Shown: positions 1 to 8,849, counted from the first letter of the stretch. The stretch: DNA of 64,000 bases from Desulfobulbaceae bacterium (GCA_011391865.1 JAABPV010000022.1:45430-109429), one strand, 5' to 3'. The notes: generated by a model from the sequence alone, not told the origin. A program made the numbers and translations.

Positions 1-882
1 GTTTTCAAAATGCTCGATCCGGCCAAGACCAAGGTGGTCTTCAACTCGGCTTGGCTGGGGCAGCTTTCCTCCTACGACATGATCCGCCTCGCCTCCGAGC
101 TGACTGTGGCCCGGATGCTGGAGCGCGACGACTTCAAAAAGCGTTTCCACGGCAACAAGCCTATTTCCATTCACGAATTCTTTTATCCCCTCTTTCAGGG
201 CTACGATTCAGTGGCCATGCAGGCGGACGTGGAAATCGGCGGCACCGACCAGCTGTTTAATCTGCTCATGGGCCGCGAGCTGCAACGCTCCAGAGGTTTG
301 GAGCCGCAGGTCGTCCTGACCACGCCGCTGCTTGAGGGTTTGGACGGCGTGAACAAGATGAGCAAATCGCTCGGCAACTACATCGGCATCACCGAGCCGC
401 CGGAGCAAATTTTCGGCAAGACGCTCTCCATCAGCGACGAGCTGATGTTCCGCTGGTACGAGCTACTCAGTGACCTGCCCATAGAGGAAATCGCCACGTT
501 GAGAAAGGGCATGGCTGAAGGCTGGCTGCATCCCAAGGCGGTCAAAGTGCGGCTGGCGAAAGAGCTGGTGGCCCGCTTCCACGATCAAGAGGCGGCGGAC
601 GCAGCGGAAAAGCATTTCGAGCAGGTCTTCAAACAGCGTGAGCTGCCGGATGAAATCCCGGAGAAAATCCTCCCGGCGCAGGCAGATGCGGTCGCGCTGC
701 CGTGGCTGCTGAAAGAGGCAGGGCTGGTGGATTCCACCTCGGATGGCCGCCGGATGATTCAGCAGAACGCGGTGACAGTGAACGGCGAAAAGGCGGCGGA
801 TGTCAATCTTCAGCTTCTCGCCAGCGGCGAAGTGCTGCTGAAAGTGGGCAAGCGGCGTTTCTGCAAGGTGATTTTCGCCTGA
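1..882 (+). CDS. tyrS: tyrosyl-tRNA synthetase, C-terminal part (5' end outside window)
   Basis: Charges tRNA-Tyr with tyrosine in the cytoplasm. The reading frame is open from base 1, so the N-terminal part with the HIGH motif lies upstream of the window. What remains contains the tyrosine-pocket region ([17 protein letters not shown]), the second class I signature KMSKS at bases 355-369, and a C-terminal S4 RNA-binding domain from about base 690. KMSKS rather than KFGKT points to the TyrRZ-type bacterial enzyme of about 400 residues. The first in-frame ATG, at base 10, is internal and not a plausible start. The next gene follows after 87 bases with its own ribosome binding site. Confidence 0.95.
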   Translation, partial: VFKMLDPAKTKVVFNSAWLGQLSSYDMIRLASELTVARMLERDDFKKRFHGNKPISIHEFFYPLFQGYDSVAMQADVEIGGTDQLFNLLMGRELQRSRGLEPQVVLTTPLLEGLDGVNKMSKSLGNYIGITEPPEQIFGKTLSISDELMFRWYELLSDLPIEEIATLRKGMAEGWLHPKAVKVRLAKELVARFHDQEAADAAEKHFEQVFKQRELPDEIPEKILPAQADAVALPWLLKEAGLVDSTSDGRRMIQQNAVTVNGEKAADVNLQLLASGEVLLKVGKRRFCKVIFA

Positions 883-969
883 TTCCGCTTCTGCTGCGGG
901 CCGGAATGCGGTATAATGCCCAGAGTCAATCTGCCGCGCTGTTCCGGTTAACTTCTTCAAGGAGCGGAA

Positions 970-1440
970 ATGATGGACGTTTCTCCCGTGCTGATCTGGT
1001 TCCTCATTGGCACTGCCTGCTTTGTCACTGAGCTGGCTTTACCCAGTTTTTTTCTCTTCTTTTTCGGTATCGGGGCATGGTGCGCGTCAGCGGCGGCAGC
1101 GGCTCTAAATCTGCCGCTGACCGTCCAGATCGCAGTCTTCCTTGTCTGTTCTATTTGTAGTCTGATTTTGCTCAGGGCAAAATTTCGCTCTGTTTTTGTC
1201 GGCGAGGCGAAAGAGAAAGAGGCTGCTGACCGATTGATATCGGCCACTGGGATTGTGACTGAAGCGATTACACCACCCTCAGAAGGCAGAATTCAGTACA
1301 AAGGTTCATTTTGGCGCGCCGTTGCCGATGAGCATGTCGAAGTAGGCGAGACAGTACGGATTGTTGAAGATAAGAACCTTGTGATCAAGGTTCGGGCCAT
1401 CAAAAAAGACAAGGAGGAAACAAAATGGGAATCGGAGTAG
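970..1440 (+). CDS. NfeD-like membrane protein
   Basis: A 156-residue NfeD family protein. Two or three hydrophobic segments occupy about residues 5-70, followed by a soluble C-terminal region of OB-fold type rich in valine and charged residues. In this family the protein works with a stomatin/SPFH partner in membrane microdomain organisation or quality control. An AAGGAG precedes the tandem ATGATG start at 970/973. The last 16 bases overlap the start of the SPFH gene in another frame, which implies translational coupling and supports a joint function. It is the short NfeD form without the ClpP-like protease domain. Confidence 0.85.
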   Translation: MMDVSPVLIWFLIGTACFVTELALPSFFLFFFGIGAWCASAAAAALNLPLTVQIAVFLVCSICSLILLRAKFRSVFVGEAKEKEAADRLISATGIVTEAITPPSEGRIQYKGSFWRAVADEHVEVGETVRIVEDKNLVIKVRAIKKDKEETKWESE

Positions 1441-2408
1441 CTATAGCGATAATTTTGGTTGTTTTTGTTTTGATTCTCGCGCCATTTTCTATCAAGCTTG
1501 TACCAAACAAGCATGAGTATGTCATAGAGAGACTCGGTAAGTATGTAAAAACTTTAAGTGCAGGGCCGCATTTTCTCATTCCGATCATTGATTACGTCGC
1601 CTATAAAAGAAGTTTAAAGGAGGAACCTTTGGACATCGGCAGTCAGACTTGCATCACCGCCGATAACGTTACCTTGGAAGTAGACGGCATCATGTATTTG
1701 CAAGTCATTGATTCGGCGCAGTCAGCCTACGGCATCGCCGATTATCATTTCGCTGCCTCCCAGCTCGCGCAGACCTCGCTTCGTTCCGCCATTGGCAAAA
1801 TTACCTTGGACAGCACCTTTGAAGCTCGCGAAACCTTGAATCAGCATGTGGTTAAGGCGATTGACGATGCGGCCCAGAACTGGGGCATCAAGGTGCTGCG
1901 CTATGAGATCAAAGATATCAAGCCGCCGCGCTCAGTGCTGGAGGCGATGGAAAAGCAGATGCAGGCCGAGCGCGAGAAGCGGGCTGAAATCGCCCGTTCT
2001 GAAGGTGATCGGCAGTCGATGATCAACCGGGCTGAGGGTGAACGTTCCGAGGCCATTGCCCGTTCTGAAGGCGAAAAGATGAAGCGGATCAACGAGGCCG
2101 AGGGCCGGGCGCAGGAAATCCTCAAGGTCGCCGAAGCGACTGCCGAAGGCATCCGCAAGGTCGGCGAAGCACTGGCTTCCACGGGCGGGAGGGAGGCGGC
2201 CAATCTTGAGGTGGCCAAGAAATATCTGGATGAATTCGGCAAGCTGGCCAAAGCGAACAACACCATGATCGTGCCCGGCAATCTCACTGACGTGGCAGGC
2301 ATGGTCGCCACAGCCATGACCACGCTGCGGCAGACCAGCAAAACAGCAGCACCAATGCCTGCGGCTCGGCCTGAAGCGCACCCGGAACGCACGGTCGCCG
2401 CGCGTTGA
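1425..2408 (+). CDS. SPFH/Band 7 (stomatin/QmcA-like) membrane protein
   Basis: A 327-residue slipin/QmcA-type protein. It has an N-terminal membrane anchor (about residues 3-22), an SPFH domain beginning LVPNKHEYVIERLGKY, and a long alanine/glutamate-rich coiled coil (about residues 175-250, with ARSEGDR, RAEGERSEA and ARSEGEKM). The C-terminal tail is proline/alanine-rich. Family members oligomerise at the inner membrane and scaffold membrane domains or protease complexes. AAGGAGG lies 7 bases before the ATG, inside the 3' end of nfeD. The nfeD-SPFH order is the usual pairing. The exact physiological role cannot be read from sequence. Confidence 0.9.
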   Translation: MGIGVAIAIILVVFVLILAPFSIKLVPNKHEYVIERLGKYVKTLSAGPHFLIPIIDYVAYKRSLKEEPLDIGSQTCITADNVTLEVDGIMYLQVIDSAQSAYGIADYHFAASQLAQTSLRSAIGKITLDSTFEARETLNQHVVKAIDDAAQNWGIKVLRYEIKDIKPPRSVLEAMEKQMQAEREKRAEIARSEGDRQSMINRAEGERSEAIARSEGEKMKRINEAEGRAQEILKVAEATAEGIRKVGEALASTGGREAANLEVAKKYLDEFGKLAKANNTMIVPGNLTDVAGMVATAMTTLRQTSKTAAPMPAARPEAHPERTVAAR

Positions 2409-2415
2409 TTGCCTG

Positions 2416-2445
2416 TTGACAGCAGACAGCGCTGAATGCTACATT
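2416..2445 (+). promoter_or_regulatory. Candidate sigma70 promoter for the tat genes
   Basis: A perfect TTGACA (2416-2421), an 18-base spacer and TACATT (2440-2445) preceded by TG-C, which resembles an extended -10. It sits just after the SPFH stop codon and about 60 bases before the first tatA start, so the Tat genes probably have their own transcript. Confidence 0.6.
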
Positions 2446-2507
2446 GAAGGATGCGCGGCCCTGTTCGCGCTCTTTTTTCATAAGAATTTCAACCTGAGGT
2501 GCGGTTT

Positions 2508-2702
2508 ATGTTCGGATTGGGAATGCCTGAGCTGATCATCATTCTGGTTATCATCGTGATCATTTTCGGCGCAGGCAAACTGCCGGAGATCGGATCCGGC
2601 ATCGGCAAAGGAATCAGGAATTTCAAAGACAGCGTCAAGAGTCCAGACGGCGATTCCAAGGTGATTGCAGACAAAGACAAGGACAGCGGCAAAGAAAGCT
2701 GA
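2508..2702 (+). CDS. tatA: Sec-independent translocase subunit TatA
   Basis: A 64-residue TatA/E family protein: a short N-terminal transmembrane helix ([20 protein letters not shown]), the FGxGKLPEIG hinge, an amphipathic helix with conserved phenylalanine (IRNFKDSVK), and a charged tail. It oligomerises to form the twin-arginine export pore. I chose the ATG at 2508 over the in-frame GTG at 2499 because MFGLGMPEL is the canonical N-terminus and TGAGG lies at good distance. A second TatA-like gene follows after 42 bases. No tatC is in the window. Confidence 0.92.
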   Translation: MFGLGMPELIIILVIIVIIFGAGKLPEIGSGIGKGIRNFKDSVKSPDGDSKVIADKDKDSGKES

Positions 2703-2744
2703 GGCAGCGCAACAACGCAACAACCTTCCCGCAGGAGCGCAATC

Positions 2745-3011
2745 ATGTTTGGACTCGGAACCCCTGAATTGGTCGTCATTCTCGGCATCGCCTTCCTGCT
2801 CTTCGGCGGCAAGAAACTGCCGGAAATCGGCGCAGGCTTGGGCAAGGCGATCCGCTCGTTCAAAAACGGCCTGAACGAGGTGGAGGAGGCGACCGGCATG
2901 GAAGGCATCGCCAAACGGCTGCCTGTGGCGCGCGAGATTTCCGCTGTGCAGGATAAGATCGACAAAGCCAAGGACATCAGCAGAATGCTGACGAAGCAAC
3001 CCAAGTTGTGA
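2745..3011 (+). CDS. tatA: Second TatA/TatB-family translocase subunit
   Basis: An 88-residue paralogue of the preceding gene with the same architecture: a membrane helix (PELVVILGIAFLLFGGKKLP), the hinge, and the amphipathic helix IRSFKNGLNEVEE. Its cytoplasmic tail is longer and charged (residues 45-88) and could make it TatB-like, although the FGxKKLPEIG hinge with phenylalanine is TatA-type. GCAGGAG precedes the ATG. Two divergent TatA-type genes in tandem suggest separate TatA and TatB-like roles, or substrate-specific variants. About 700 bases without a recognised gene follow. Confidence 0.88.
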   Translation: MFGLGTPELVVILGIAFLLFGGKKLPEIGAGLGKAIRSFKNGLNEVEEATGMEGIAKRLPVAREISAVQDKIDKAKDISRMLTKQPKL

Positions 3012-3239
3012 CCTCTGCTGTTCAGGGAAAAGTTTCTTGCGTATGCCGGGCGGAAGGAGGAGCATAAACCTTATGCAGAAGTTTTTTTGCTCAGCCCAGC
3101 CTGAAGCATCCGCTTTTCCCGCAGGCAAGGCTGTCTCTGCGCGTTCACAGCAGCTCTGCTGAATTATTCTGTTTTTCCGCCGCCTGCGCCGGAAGGATGC
3201 TCGTTTCAATTGCGGCGGAGCACGCTTGTTTTGCCCTGA

Positions 3240-3470
3240 TTCCAATTGGAATCGTGTCAATGTCGATTGGAATCAGGGCAAAGTCAATTGGAATTGGAGC
3301 GATTCCGATTGGAACCGGGGCAATTCCAATCGGAATCAGGGTAATTTCAATTGGAACCGGGCTGATTCCAACAGAAATCGTGTCAATTCCAACTGGAATC
3401 AGGGCGATTCCAATTGACTTTGGCCCGGTTCCAATCGAAAACGCCCCGGTTCCAATTTGAATCGGGGCGA
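3240..3470 (+). repeat. Array 1: eleven 21-bp palindromic tandem units
   Basis: Eleven consecutive units of exactly 21 bp with no spacers. The common core is TTCCAATTGGAATC followed by a variable purine-rich GGGCAA/GGGCGA end. TTCCAATTGGAA is itself a 12-bp palindrome. Units differ at several positions but never in length. Partial units are visible upstream (about 3201-3239). Open frames cross the array on both strands and would encode heptad peptides such as PIGIRVI or NWNRADS, but they have no convincing start site. It lies between the tat genes and the orphan gene at 3714. Function unknown. Confidence 0.85.
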
Positions 3471-3604
3471 TGCAAACGCGTTTTCCGGCGGCTGCGGCGG
3501 GTTTTCAGCCGGAACAAAGCGGTTCCGCAGCGCATGACGCAGCGTTCCGCTTGGCTGCAATTCCTGCAAGAGTTCAAAACAGAGCAGTCCTCAAAACGTA
3601 GTGA

Positions 3605-3638
3605 CAACCCAATTTGTTACAGGTCACAACTTGGGTTG
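3605..3638. other. Small inverted repeat in the 3012-3713 intergenic region
   Basis: CAACCCAA at 3605-3612 pairs with TTGGGTTG at 3631-3638 across an 18-base loop. No T-run follows, so a terminator is not convincing. Apart from this and array 1, I see nothing else in the gene-free stretch 3012-3713. Confidence 0.3.
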
Positions 3639-3713
3639 ACGAAGTAAATTCTTTGGCGGCAAACGGCTGGCCGACACAGCCCCCTGCATTCGCAGTCTCT
3701 CCTTCCGTAGATT

Positions 3714-4370
3714 ATGTCGAAAATTGATATTTCATTCCGTGAAACTGTTCTGAAATCAGACCTTCCCTCTGTGATCCAAAATGCTGGAGAAATAGGTTTT
3801 GACTCTCTTCTCGATAATGGTGTGCTGAAAGATGTCCCAATTTTAAGCACAATGCTTGCCGTCGGCAAAACATTCGGCAACGTCAGAGATTATTTCTTTG
3901 CCAAAAAGATGATTGCGTTTTTGCGAAGCATCTCTTCTCTTTCCGAAAAAGAGCGACAAAAGCTCATTCATCTGCTTGATGCAGACGAAAAATTCAGTAA
4001 ATATGCTGGTGAGCAAATCATAGAGCTGCTTTCCCGGATAGACAGTGAGAGGAAAGCAGTTTTAGTAGCAACTGCCCTCAAGTTGTATGCGCGGGAGGAA
4101 ATTGATTTCTTGCAGTTGCAGCGAATTAATTATGCAATTGATCGATTCATGTTGTGTGATGCTGAAGAGTTTCGTTCTTTTTGCGCAGTGACACCGGAAA
4201 AATTTATAAATGAAAAAATTCGCCGTAATTCTGATGTAGAAGCGACTACAGTAAATTTTTTATCCGCTGGATTAGGAGATATAAACACAGGACTGGGGCT
4301 TTTTGGAATGATTTTCCCAAACGAAACCGCCCGCCTGTTTCTTCGTGTCTTAGACGAAGGACTTCAGTAA
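3714..4370 (+). CDS. Hypothetical protein abutting comM
   Basis: A 218-residue protein I do not recognise. It is predicted mostly alpha-helical. A moderately hydrophobic, glycine-containing stretch (about residues 35-60) precedes charged helices, with another apolar stretch near 180-205 (NFLSAGLGDINTGLGLFGMIF). No catalytic motif is evident. Base composition is clearly more AT-rich than its neighbours, suggesting acquisition. No good Shine-Dalgarno is seen before the ATG. The TAA stop is followed immediately by the comM ATG, so the two are at least co-transcribed and may be coupled. It could be a small helical defence or TA-like protein, but nothing in the sequence proves that. Confidence 0.65.
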   Translation: MSKIDISFRETVLKSDLPSVIQNAGEIGFDSLLDNGVLKDVPILSTMLAVGKTFGNVRDYFFAKKMIAFLRSISSLSEKERQKLIHLLDADEKFSKYAGEQIIELLSRIDSERKAVLVATALKLYAREEIDFLQLQRINYAIDRFMLCDAEEFRSFCAVTPEKFINEKIRRNSDVEATTVNFLSAGLGDINTGLGLFGMIFPNETARLFLRVLDEGLQ

Positions 4371-5906
4371 ATGCTTGCCACAACCCTGAGCGGCGCGGTC
4401 ATGGGCGTGGACGGCCTGCTTGTCCGCGTTGAGGTGGACTTGGCCCTTGGCCTGCCGCTCTTCTCCACAGTCGGGCTGGCAGAAGGCGCGGTGCGCGAGG
4501 CCAAAGACCGGGTGCGGGCGGCGGTCAAGAACAGCGGCTACGAGTTCCCGCCTCGCCGGATCACGGTCAACCTCGCCCCGGCGGCGGTGAAAAAGGAAGG
4601 CTCCGGCTACGATCTGCCCATCGCCCTCGGCATCCTTGCGGCCTCTGGCGCGCTGCCCTGCCCGGATTTGGCTGAAACCGCGATAGTCGGCGAGCTGTCC
4701 TTGGACGGCGGAGTGCGCCCGGTGCGCGGCGTTTTGCCGATGGTGCTGGAGGCGAAAGCGAACGGCATCCGCCGCTTTCTCGTGCCAGCAGAGAATGCGC
4801 AGGAAGCGGCGGTGGTGCAGGGCATCGAGATCATTGCCGTGGAAAGCCTGCGGCAGGCGGCGCAGTATTTGCTCAACGAGCTGGACATCCGCCCTTCCTT
4901 CACCGACATTGAGGCCCTGTTCAGCCGCCGCAGCGAGTATCCGCTCGATTTCGCCGAAGTGCGCGGCCAAGAGCACGTCAAGCGGGCCTTCGAGGTGGCG
5001 GCGGCAGGCGGCCACAACCTCCTGCTCTGCGGGGTGCCGGGCACGGGCAAGACCATGATGGCCCGACGGCTGCCGACCATCCTGCCTGACCTCTGTCTGA
5101 GCGAGGCACTGGAAACAACCAAGATTTACTCGACCAGCGGCCTGCTTTCCGAGGCCCAGCCGCTGATGGTCACGCGGCCTTTCCGCTCGCCGCATCACAC
5201 CATCTCGGACGCTGGGCTGATTGGCGGCGGTCAGATTCCTCGGCCCGGCGAGGTCTCGCTGGCCCACAACGGCGTGCTTTTTCTCGACGAGCTGCCGGAG
5301 TTCCGCAAGCACGTCTTGGAAGTCATGCGCCAGCCGTTAGAGGACGGGGTTGTGACGATTGCCCGCGCCGCAGCCAGCCTCCGCTTTCCGGCGGACTTCA
5401 TGCTGGTGGCGGCGATGAACCCCTGCCCGTGCGGCTTTCTCGGCGACAAGGTGAAGCCGTGCCGCTGCGCCCCGATTCAGGTGCAGCGCTACCGCAGCCA
5501 GCTCTCCGGCCCGCTGCTCGACCGGATCGACATGCACATCGAGGTGCCGCCGGTGCCGGTGCGCGAGATCAGCTCGCGTTCGGCAGGCGAATCGTCGCAG
5601 AGCATCCGCGAGCGGGTCAACCGGGCACGGCGGCTCCAGCAGGCCCGCTTCGCCAAGACCAGCGGCGTGACCTGCAACGCCCGCATGTCGCCCCGCCAGA
5701 TCGAGAGCCTCTGCCCGCTGGACGAAGCGGGCCGCAAGCTCCTCGGCAGCGCGATTGACCGCCTCGGCCTCTCCGCCCGCGCCTACCACCGCATCATCAA
5801 AATCGCCCGCACCATCGCTGATCTGGCCGAATCCGAGCAGATCAGCCCCGCCCATCTCGCCGAAGCGGTGCAGTACCGACGGCAGCAGCAGGAAGCAGGC
5901 GGCTGA
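4371..5906 (+). CDS. comM: YifB/ComM family Mg-chelatase-like AAA+ ATPase
   Basis: A 511-residue ComM/YifB protein. The N-terminal ChlI-type domain begins LATTLSGAVMGVDGLLV. The AAA+ core has Walker A GVPGTGKT (about residues 222-229) and Walker B VLFLDELPEF. A cysteine cluster (NPCPCGFLGD, CRCAP) and the C-terminal Mg-chelatase helical domain follow. In naturally transformable bacteria ComM is a branch-migration helicase that assists integration of incoming DNA, and it is widespread elsewhere too. Full length for the family. It starts directly after the stop of the 3714 gene and has no obvious promoter of its own. Confidence 0.93.
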   Translation: MLATTLSGAVMGVDGLLVRVEVDLALGLPLFSTVGLAEGAVREAKDRVRAAVKNSGYEFPPRRITVNLAPAAVKKEGSGYDLPIALGILAASGALPCPDLAETAIVGELSLDGGVRPVRGVLPMVLEAKANGIRRFLVPAENAQEAAVVQGIEIIAVESLRQAAQYLLNELDIRPSFTDIEALFSRRSEYPLDFAEVRGQEHVKRAFEVAAAGGHNLLLCGVPGTGKTMMARRLPTILPDLCLSEALETTKIYSTSGLLSEAQPLMVTRPFRSPHHTISDAGLIGGGQIPRPGEVSLAHNGVLFLDELPEFRKHVLEVMRQPLEDGVVTIARAAASLRFPADFMLVAAMNPCPCGFLGDKVKPCRCAPIQVQRYRSQLSGPLLDRIDMHIEVPPVPVREISSRSAGESSQSIRERVNRARRLQQARFAKTSGVTCNARMSPRQIESLCPLDEAGRKLLGSAIDRLGLSARAYHRIIKIARTIADLAESEQISPAHLAEAVQYRRQQQEAGG

Positions 5907-5957
5907 TCAAATTTTTGCGCACCGCCGCATTCTCGAAGTGCTGATGCGCTCATGCGG

Positions 5958-6236
5958 TCAATTTGACAGGATATTCCGCCTCTTCGCCGTGCTGACCGGA
6001 GCCAGCTCCCCGCAAATCGCCGCCAGCAGCCGCCACAACTCGGCGTGTCTGCCTTTTGGCACAATGAGCCGGACAAGCCCCTGCTGGCCATTCACAGTGG
6101 AGAGCACGGCAAGGCCGTCGTAGCCTTCAAGCAGGAAGCGGAACAGGCTGATGCGGTCGGTTCTGATGCGGAGGAAAAAGGTGTGCATGATTGGAATGTC
6201 AAAAAAATTGAGACCGGAAGAGGGCTGGCGGCGCAC
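5958..6236 (-). CDS. DUF4911 domain protein
   Basis: A 92-residue protein matching the DUF4911 pattern: an N-terminal arginine-rich strand (RIRTDRISLFRFLLEGYDGLA), then VSTVNG-type and VRLIVPKGR segments, and a C-terminal helix (ELWRLLAAICGEL). Function is unknown; a small ferredoxin-like or ACT-like regulatory fold is possible. It lies 29 bases downstream of purB on the same strand, so it is probably in the purB operon. Several overlapping open frames exist on the plus strand here, but only this one resembles a known family. The upstream end of the frame could begin at a later methionine (MHTFFLRI). Confidence 0.7.
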   Translation of the reverse strand: MRRQPSSGLNFFDIPIMHTFFLRIRTDRISLFRFLLEGYDGLAVLSTVNGQQGLVRLIVPKGRHAELWRLLAAICGELAPVSTAKRRNILSN

Positions 6237-6265
6237 GTCTCCTCCGGCGCAGGAACCAGAACGGA

Positions 6266-7708
6266 TCAGACCTTCAGCGAGGCATCAATTCCGCCGAGCA
6301 AATCCTGATGCCGCGCCAGCACCGGCTCGACCACTTCAGCCAGAAATTCCTCAGTCTGCTGCGCGGCTCGGCCAGTGAATTCCTGATAATTGCCGATCAG
6401 CTTTTCCAGCTCGCTCAACGAGAAGGGAACGCGCTCATCCTCTGACAAACGCACCAACAGGTCGTTGTCCAAACCTTCCTCCTTCACTGCCAGCCCGGCG
6501 GCGACAGAATGCTCGCGGATGACTTCGTGCATCTCCTGACGGCTTTGTCCCCGTTCGACGCAGGCCATGAGGATCTTCTCAGTAGCCATGAAAGGCAGCT
6601 CGGCCCGCAGATGCTTTTCAATCTGCTTAGGATAGACCACCATGCCATTAGTGATATTGACGTAAAGCCGCAGGATTGCGTCGGTGAGCAGGAATGCTTG
6701 GGCCATGTCCATGCGGCGGATGGCTGAATCGTCCAGCGTCCGCTCAAACCACTGATTCGCGGCGGTGGCGGCGAAATCCGCAGGCAGGCCCATCAGCTTG
6801 CGGGCCAAACCGGTCATGCGCTCGGAACGCATCGGATTGCGCTTGTAGGCCATTGCCGAGCTGCCGACCTGCTTCTGCTCAAACGGCTCCTCCTGCACTT
6901 TCAGGTTGGAGAGCAGGCGCAGATCAACCGCAAATTTGTGCGCGGACGCGCCGATGCCGGACAGCGTTTCGGCGGTCTTCATGTCCAGCTTGCGCGGATA
7001 GGTCTGACCAGTGACCGGGAAAATCTGATCAAAGCCGAGCTTTTCCGCCACAAGCCGGTCGAGTTCGCGCACCTTGGCGTGGTCGCCGTGGAACAGCTCG
7101 ATGAAGGTGGCTTGCGTGCCGACCGTGCCTTTTGCGCCCCGCGCCTTGAGCTGCCGCTCCAGAGCCTCAATGTATTCCAAGTCCATGAGCAAATCTTGGA
7201 TATACAGCGTGTTGCGTTTACCGACCGTGGTTGGCTGGGCGGGCTGGTAATGGGTGAAGCCCAGCGTGGCCATGTCCTTGTAGCTGCGGCAGAAATCGGC
7301 CAGATTGGCGATGACGTTGACCAAAGCCTTCTTGATCAGCCGCAAGGCTTTTTTCTGGATGATCAGATCGGTGTTGCAGACAACAAACTGCGAGGTCGCG
7401 CCGAGATGAATGATGGCCTCGGCTTTCGGGCACTGCTGGCCGTAGACATGAACATGCGCCATGACATCGTGGCGGATCTCCTTTTCTTTTTTTGCCGCTG
7501 CCGCGAAATCAACGTCTTCGACATGGCTTTTCAGCTCATCCACCATTTCTTGGCTGACCAACTCCAAGCCCAGCTCGTGCTGCGCCTCGGCCAAGGCCAC
7601 CCAACATTTGCGCCAAGTGGTGAACTTGAAGCGTTCAGAAAAAAGCTCCTGCATTTCCCGGCTGGTGTAGCGGCTGACCAGAGGTTCTTGATAAATATCG
7701 TGATTCAT
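6266..7708 (-). CDS. purB: Adenylosuccinate lyase
   Basis: A 480-residue enzyme of the fumarase/aspartase superfamily. It catalyses two fumarate-releasing steps, SAICAR to AICAR and adenylosuccinate to AMP, in purine synthesis. Visible signatures are GATSQFVVCNTDLI (active-site Thr/Ser region), the histidine-bearing GFTHYQPAQPTT, and the signature loop GSSAMAYKRNPMRSE containing the catalytic serine. The start MNHDIYQEPLVSRY fits the family N-terminus. DUF4911 follows it. The gene diverges from livH across about 200 bases that hold a strong promoter for livH. Other purine genes (AICAR formyltransferase, purF) are elsewhere in the window and not in one operon. Confidence 0.95.
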   Translation of the reverse strand: MNHDIYQEPLVSRYTSREMQELFSERFKFTTWRKCWVALAEAQHELGLELVSQEMVDELKSHVEDVDFAAAAKKEKEIRHDVMAHVHVYGQQCPKAEAIIHLGATSQFVVCNTDLIIQKKALRLIKKALVNVIANLADFCRSYKDMATLGFTHYQPAQPTTVGKRNTLYIQDLLMDLEYIEALERQLKARGAKGTVGTQATFIELFHGDHAKVRELDRLVAEKLGFDQIFPVTGQTYPRKLDMKTAETLSGIGASAHKFAVDLRLLSNLKVQEEPFEQKQVGSSAMAYKRNPMRSERMTGLARKLMGLPADFAATAANQWFERTLDDSAIRRMDMAQAFLLTDAILRLYVNITNGMVVYPKQIEKHLRAELPFMATEKILMACVERGQSRQEMHEVIREHSVAAGLAVKEEGLDNDLLVRLSEDERVPFSLSELEKLIGNYQEFTGRAAQQTEEFLAEVVEPVLARHQDLLGGIDASLKV

Positions 7709-7815
7709 GGCAATGCCTTGCGGATGAAGGTTGATGTGCGGAGAAGAATGGCGGTATTTAAGCGCAATCCGCAGGAAAAGTCTACAGGGAAGGACGGACG
7801 CGGGACTGTTTCAAA

Positions 7816-7844
7816 TTGACCCTGCGGCCAGATCAGCATATAAT
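7816..7844 (+). promoter_or_regulatory. Strong candidate sigma70 promoter for livH
   Basis: TTGACC (7816-7821), a 17-base spacer and a perfect TATAAT (7839-7844). It lies about 73 bases upstream of the GTG start of livH in the purB/livH divergent region. Confidence 0.7.
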
Positions 7845-7916
7845 CTGCATCATTATGCCGCTCGGCAAAAGACGAGCGGATTCCGCCGCAACCGACAGTG
7901 ACGCAGGAGCGCAGCT

Positions 7917-8828
7917 GTGGAGTATTTTCAGAACCTGATCAATGCCCTTCAGTGGGGCAGCTTTTATGCCGTAATATCCATTGGTTACTCGATGGTCTAT
8001 GGTGTGCTGATGCTCTTCAACTTCGCGCACGGCGACATCTTCATGACCGGCACCTACATCGGCTGCGGCGTGGCCGCGCTGCTGCTGGCACTGCTTGGGC
8101 CGTTTCTGCCGGGCTGGGCGGTGTTCCTGCTTACGGTGGCGATCACCATGTTTCTCGCCGCATGGCTGGGAGTGCTGGTAGAGGTGGTCGGCTACCGGCC
8201 TCTGCGCCACGCGCCGCGAGCCTCCGCCGCCATCACCGGCCTGATGATCGGCATCATTTTGGAGACCGGCAACCTGATCCTGCTCGGCACCAAGCGTCTG
8301 AGTTTTCCAACCCTGATTGAGCAGCAGACTTGGCAGCTCGGCGGAGTTCATTTCACCAACGTCAAGGTGCTGATCATCGCAGTGTCTCTGATTTTGATGC
8401 TCAGTCTGCACACCTTCATCCACAAGAGCAAATGGGGCATGGCGATGCGGGCCATGTCCTATGAATTTCACGCGGTGCCGCTGATGGGCATTTCGGTCAA
8501 TATGCTGGCCCCGCTGACCTTCGCTATCGGCGCGGGGCTGGCTTCGGTGGCGGGCATCCTCTATGGCCAAGCCTATCCGGTGCTTGATCCGCACATGGGC
8601 GTGCTGCTTGGCTGGAAAGCCTTTGTCGCTGCCATACTCGGCGGACGCGGCTCAATCATGGGCGCAGCCTTGGCTGGATATCTGCTCGGCGCGATAGAAA
8701 TTTTTACGGCGATGGTCTTTCCGTCCTCGTTCCGCGACCTGATCGCCTATTCGATCATTTTGGTGATCCTGACCTTCCGCCCGCGCGGCTTTTTCGGCAT
8801 GGCCCACAGCACGCAGCTCCGGCTGTGA
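7917..8828 (+). CDS. livH: Branched-chain amino acid ABC transporter permease (LivH family)
   Basis: A 303-residue inner-membrane permease with about eight hydrophobic segments. LivH hallmarks are the N-terminal LQWGSFYAVISIGYSMVYGVLMLFNFAHGD region, the GYRPLRHAP loop, and KAFVAAILGGRGSIMGA near the C-terminus (the EAA-like ATPase contact). The start is GTG at 7917, supported by AGGAG seven bases upstream. Normally livH sits with livM, livG, livF and a periplasmic binding protein. Here none is adjacent and the gene is flanked by purine genes, so it is either an orphan subunit completing a system encoded elsewhere or a relic of a broken operon. Confidence 0.9.
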   Translation: MEYFQNLINALQWGSFYAVISIGYSMVYGVLMLFNFAHGDIFMTGTYIGCGVAALLLALLGPFLPGWAVFLLTVAITMFLAAWLGVLVEVVGYRPLRHAPRASAAITGLMIGIILETGNLILLGTKRLSFPTLIEQQTWQLGGVHFTNVKVLIIAVSLILMLSLHTFIHKSKWGMAMRAMSYEFHAVPLMGISVNMLAPLTFAIGAGLASVAGILYGQAYPVLDPHMGVLLGWKAFVAAILGGRGSIMGAALAGYLLGAIEIFTAMVFPSSFRDLIAYSIILVILTFRPRGFFGMAHSTQLRL

Positions 8829-8849
8829 GCGGCATACTTCAGCATTCGC

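Noticed and set aside
3240..3470. CRISPR array
   Set aside because: There are no spacers between units; units are contiguous 21-bp variants, and no cas genes are present.
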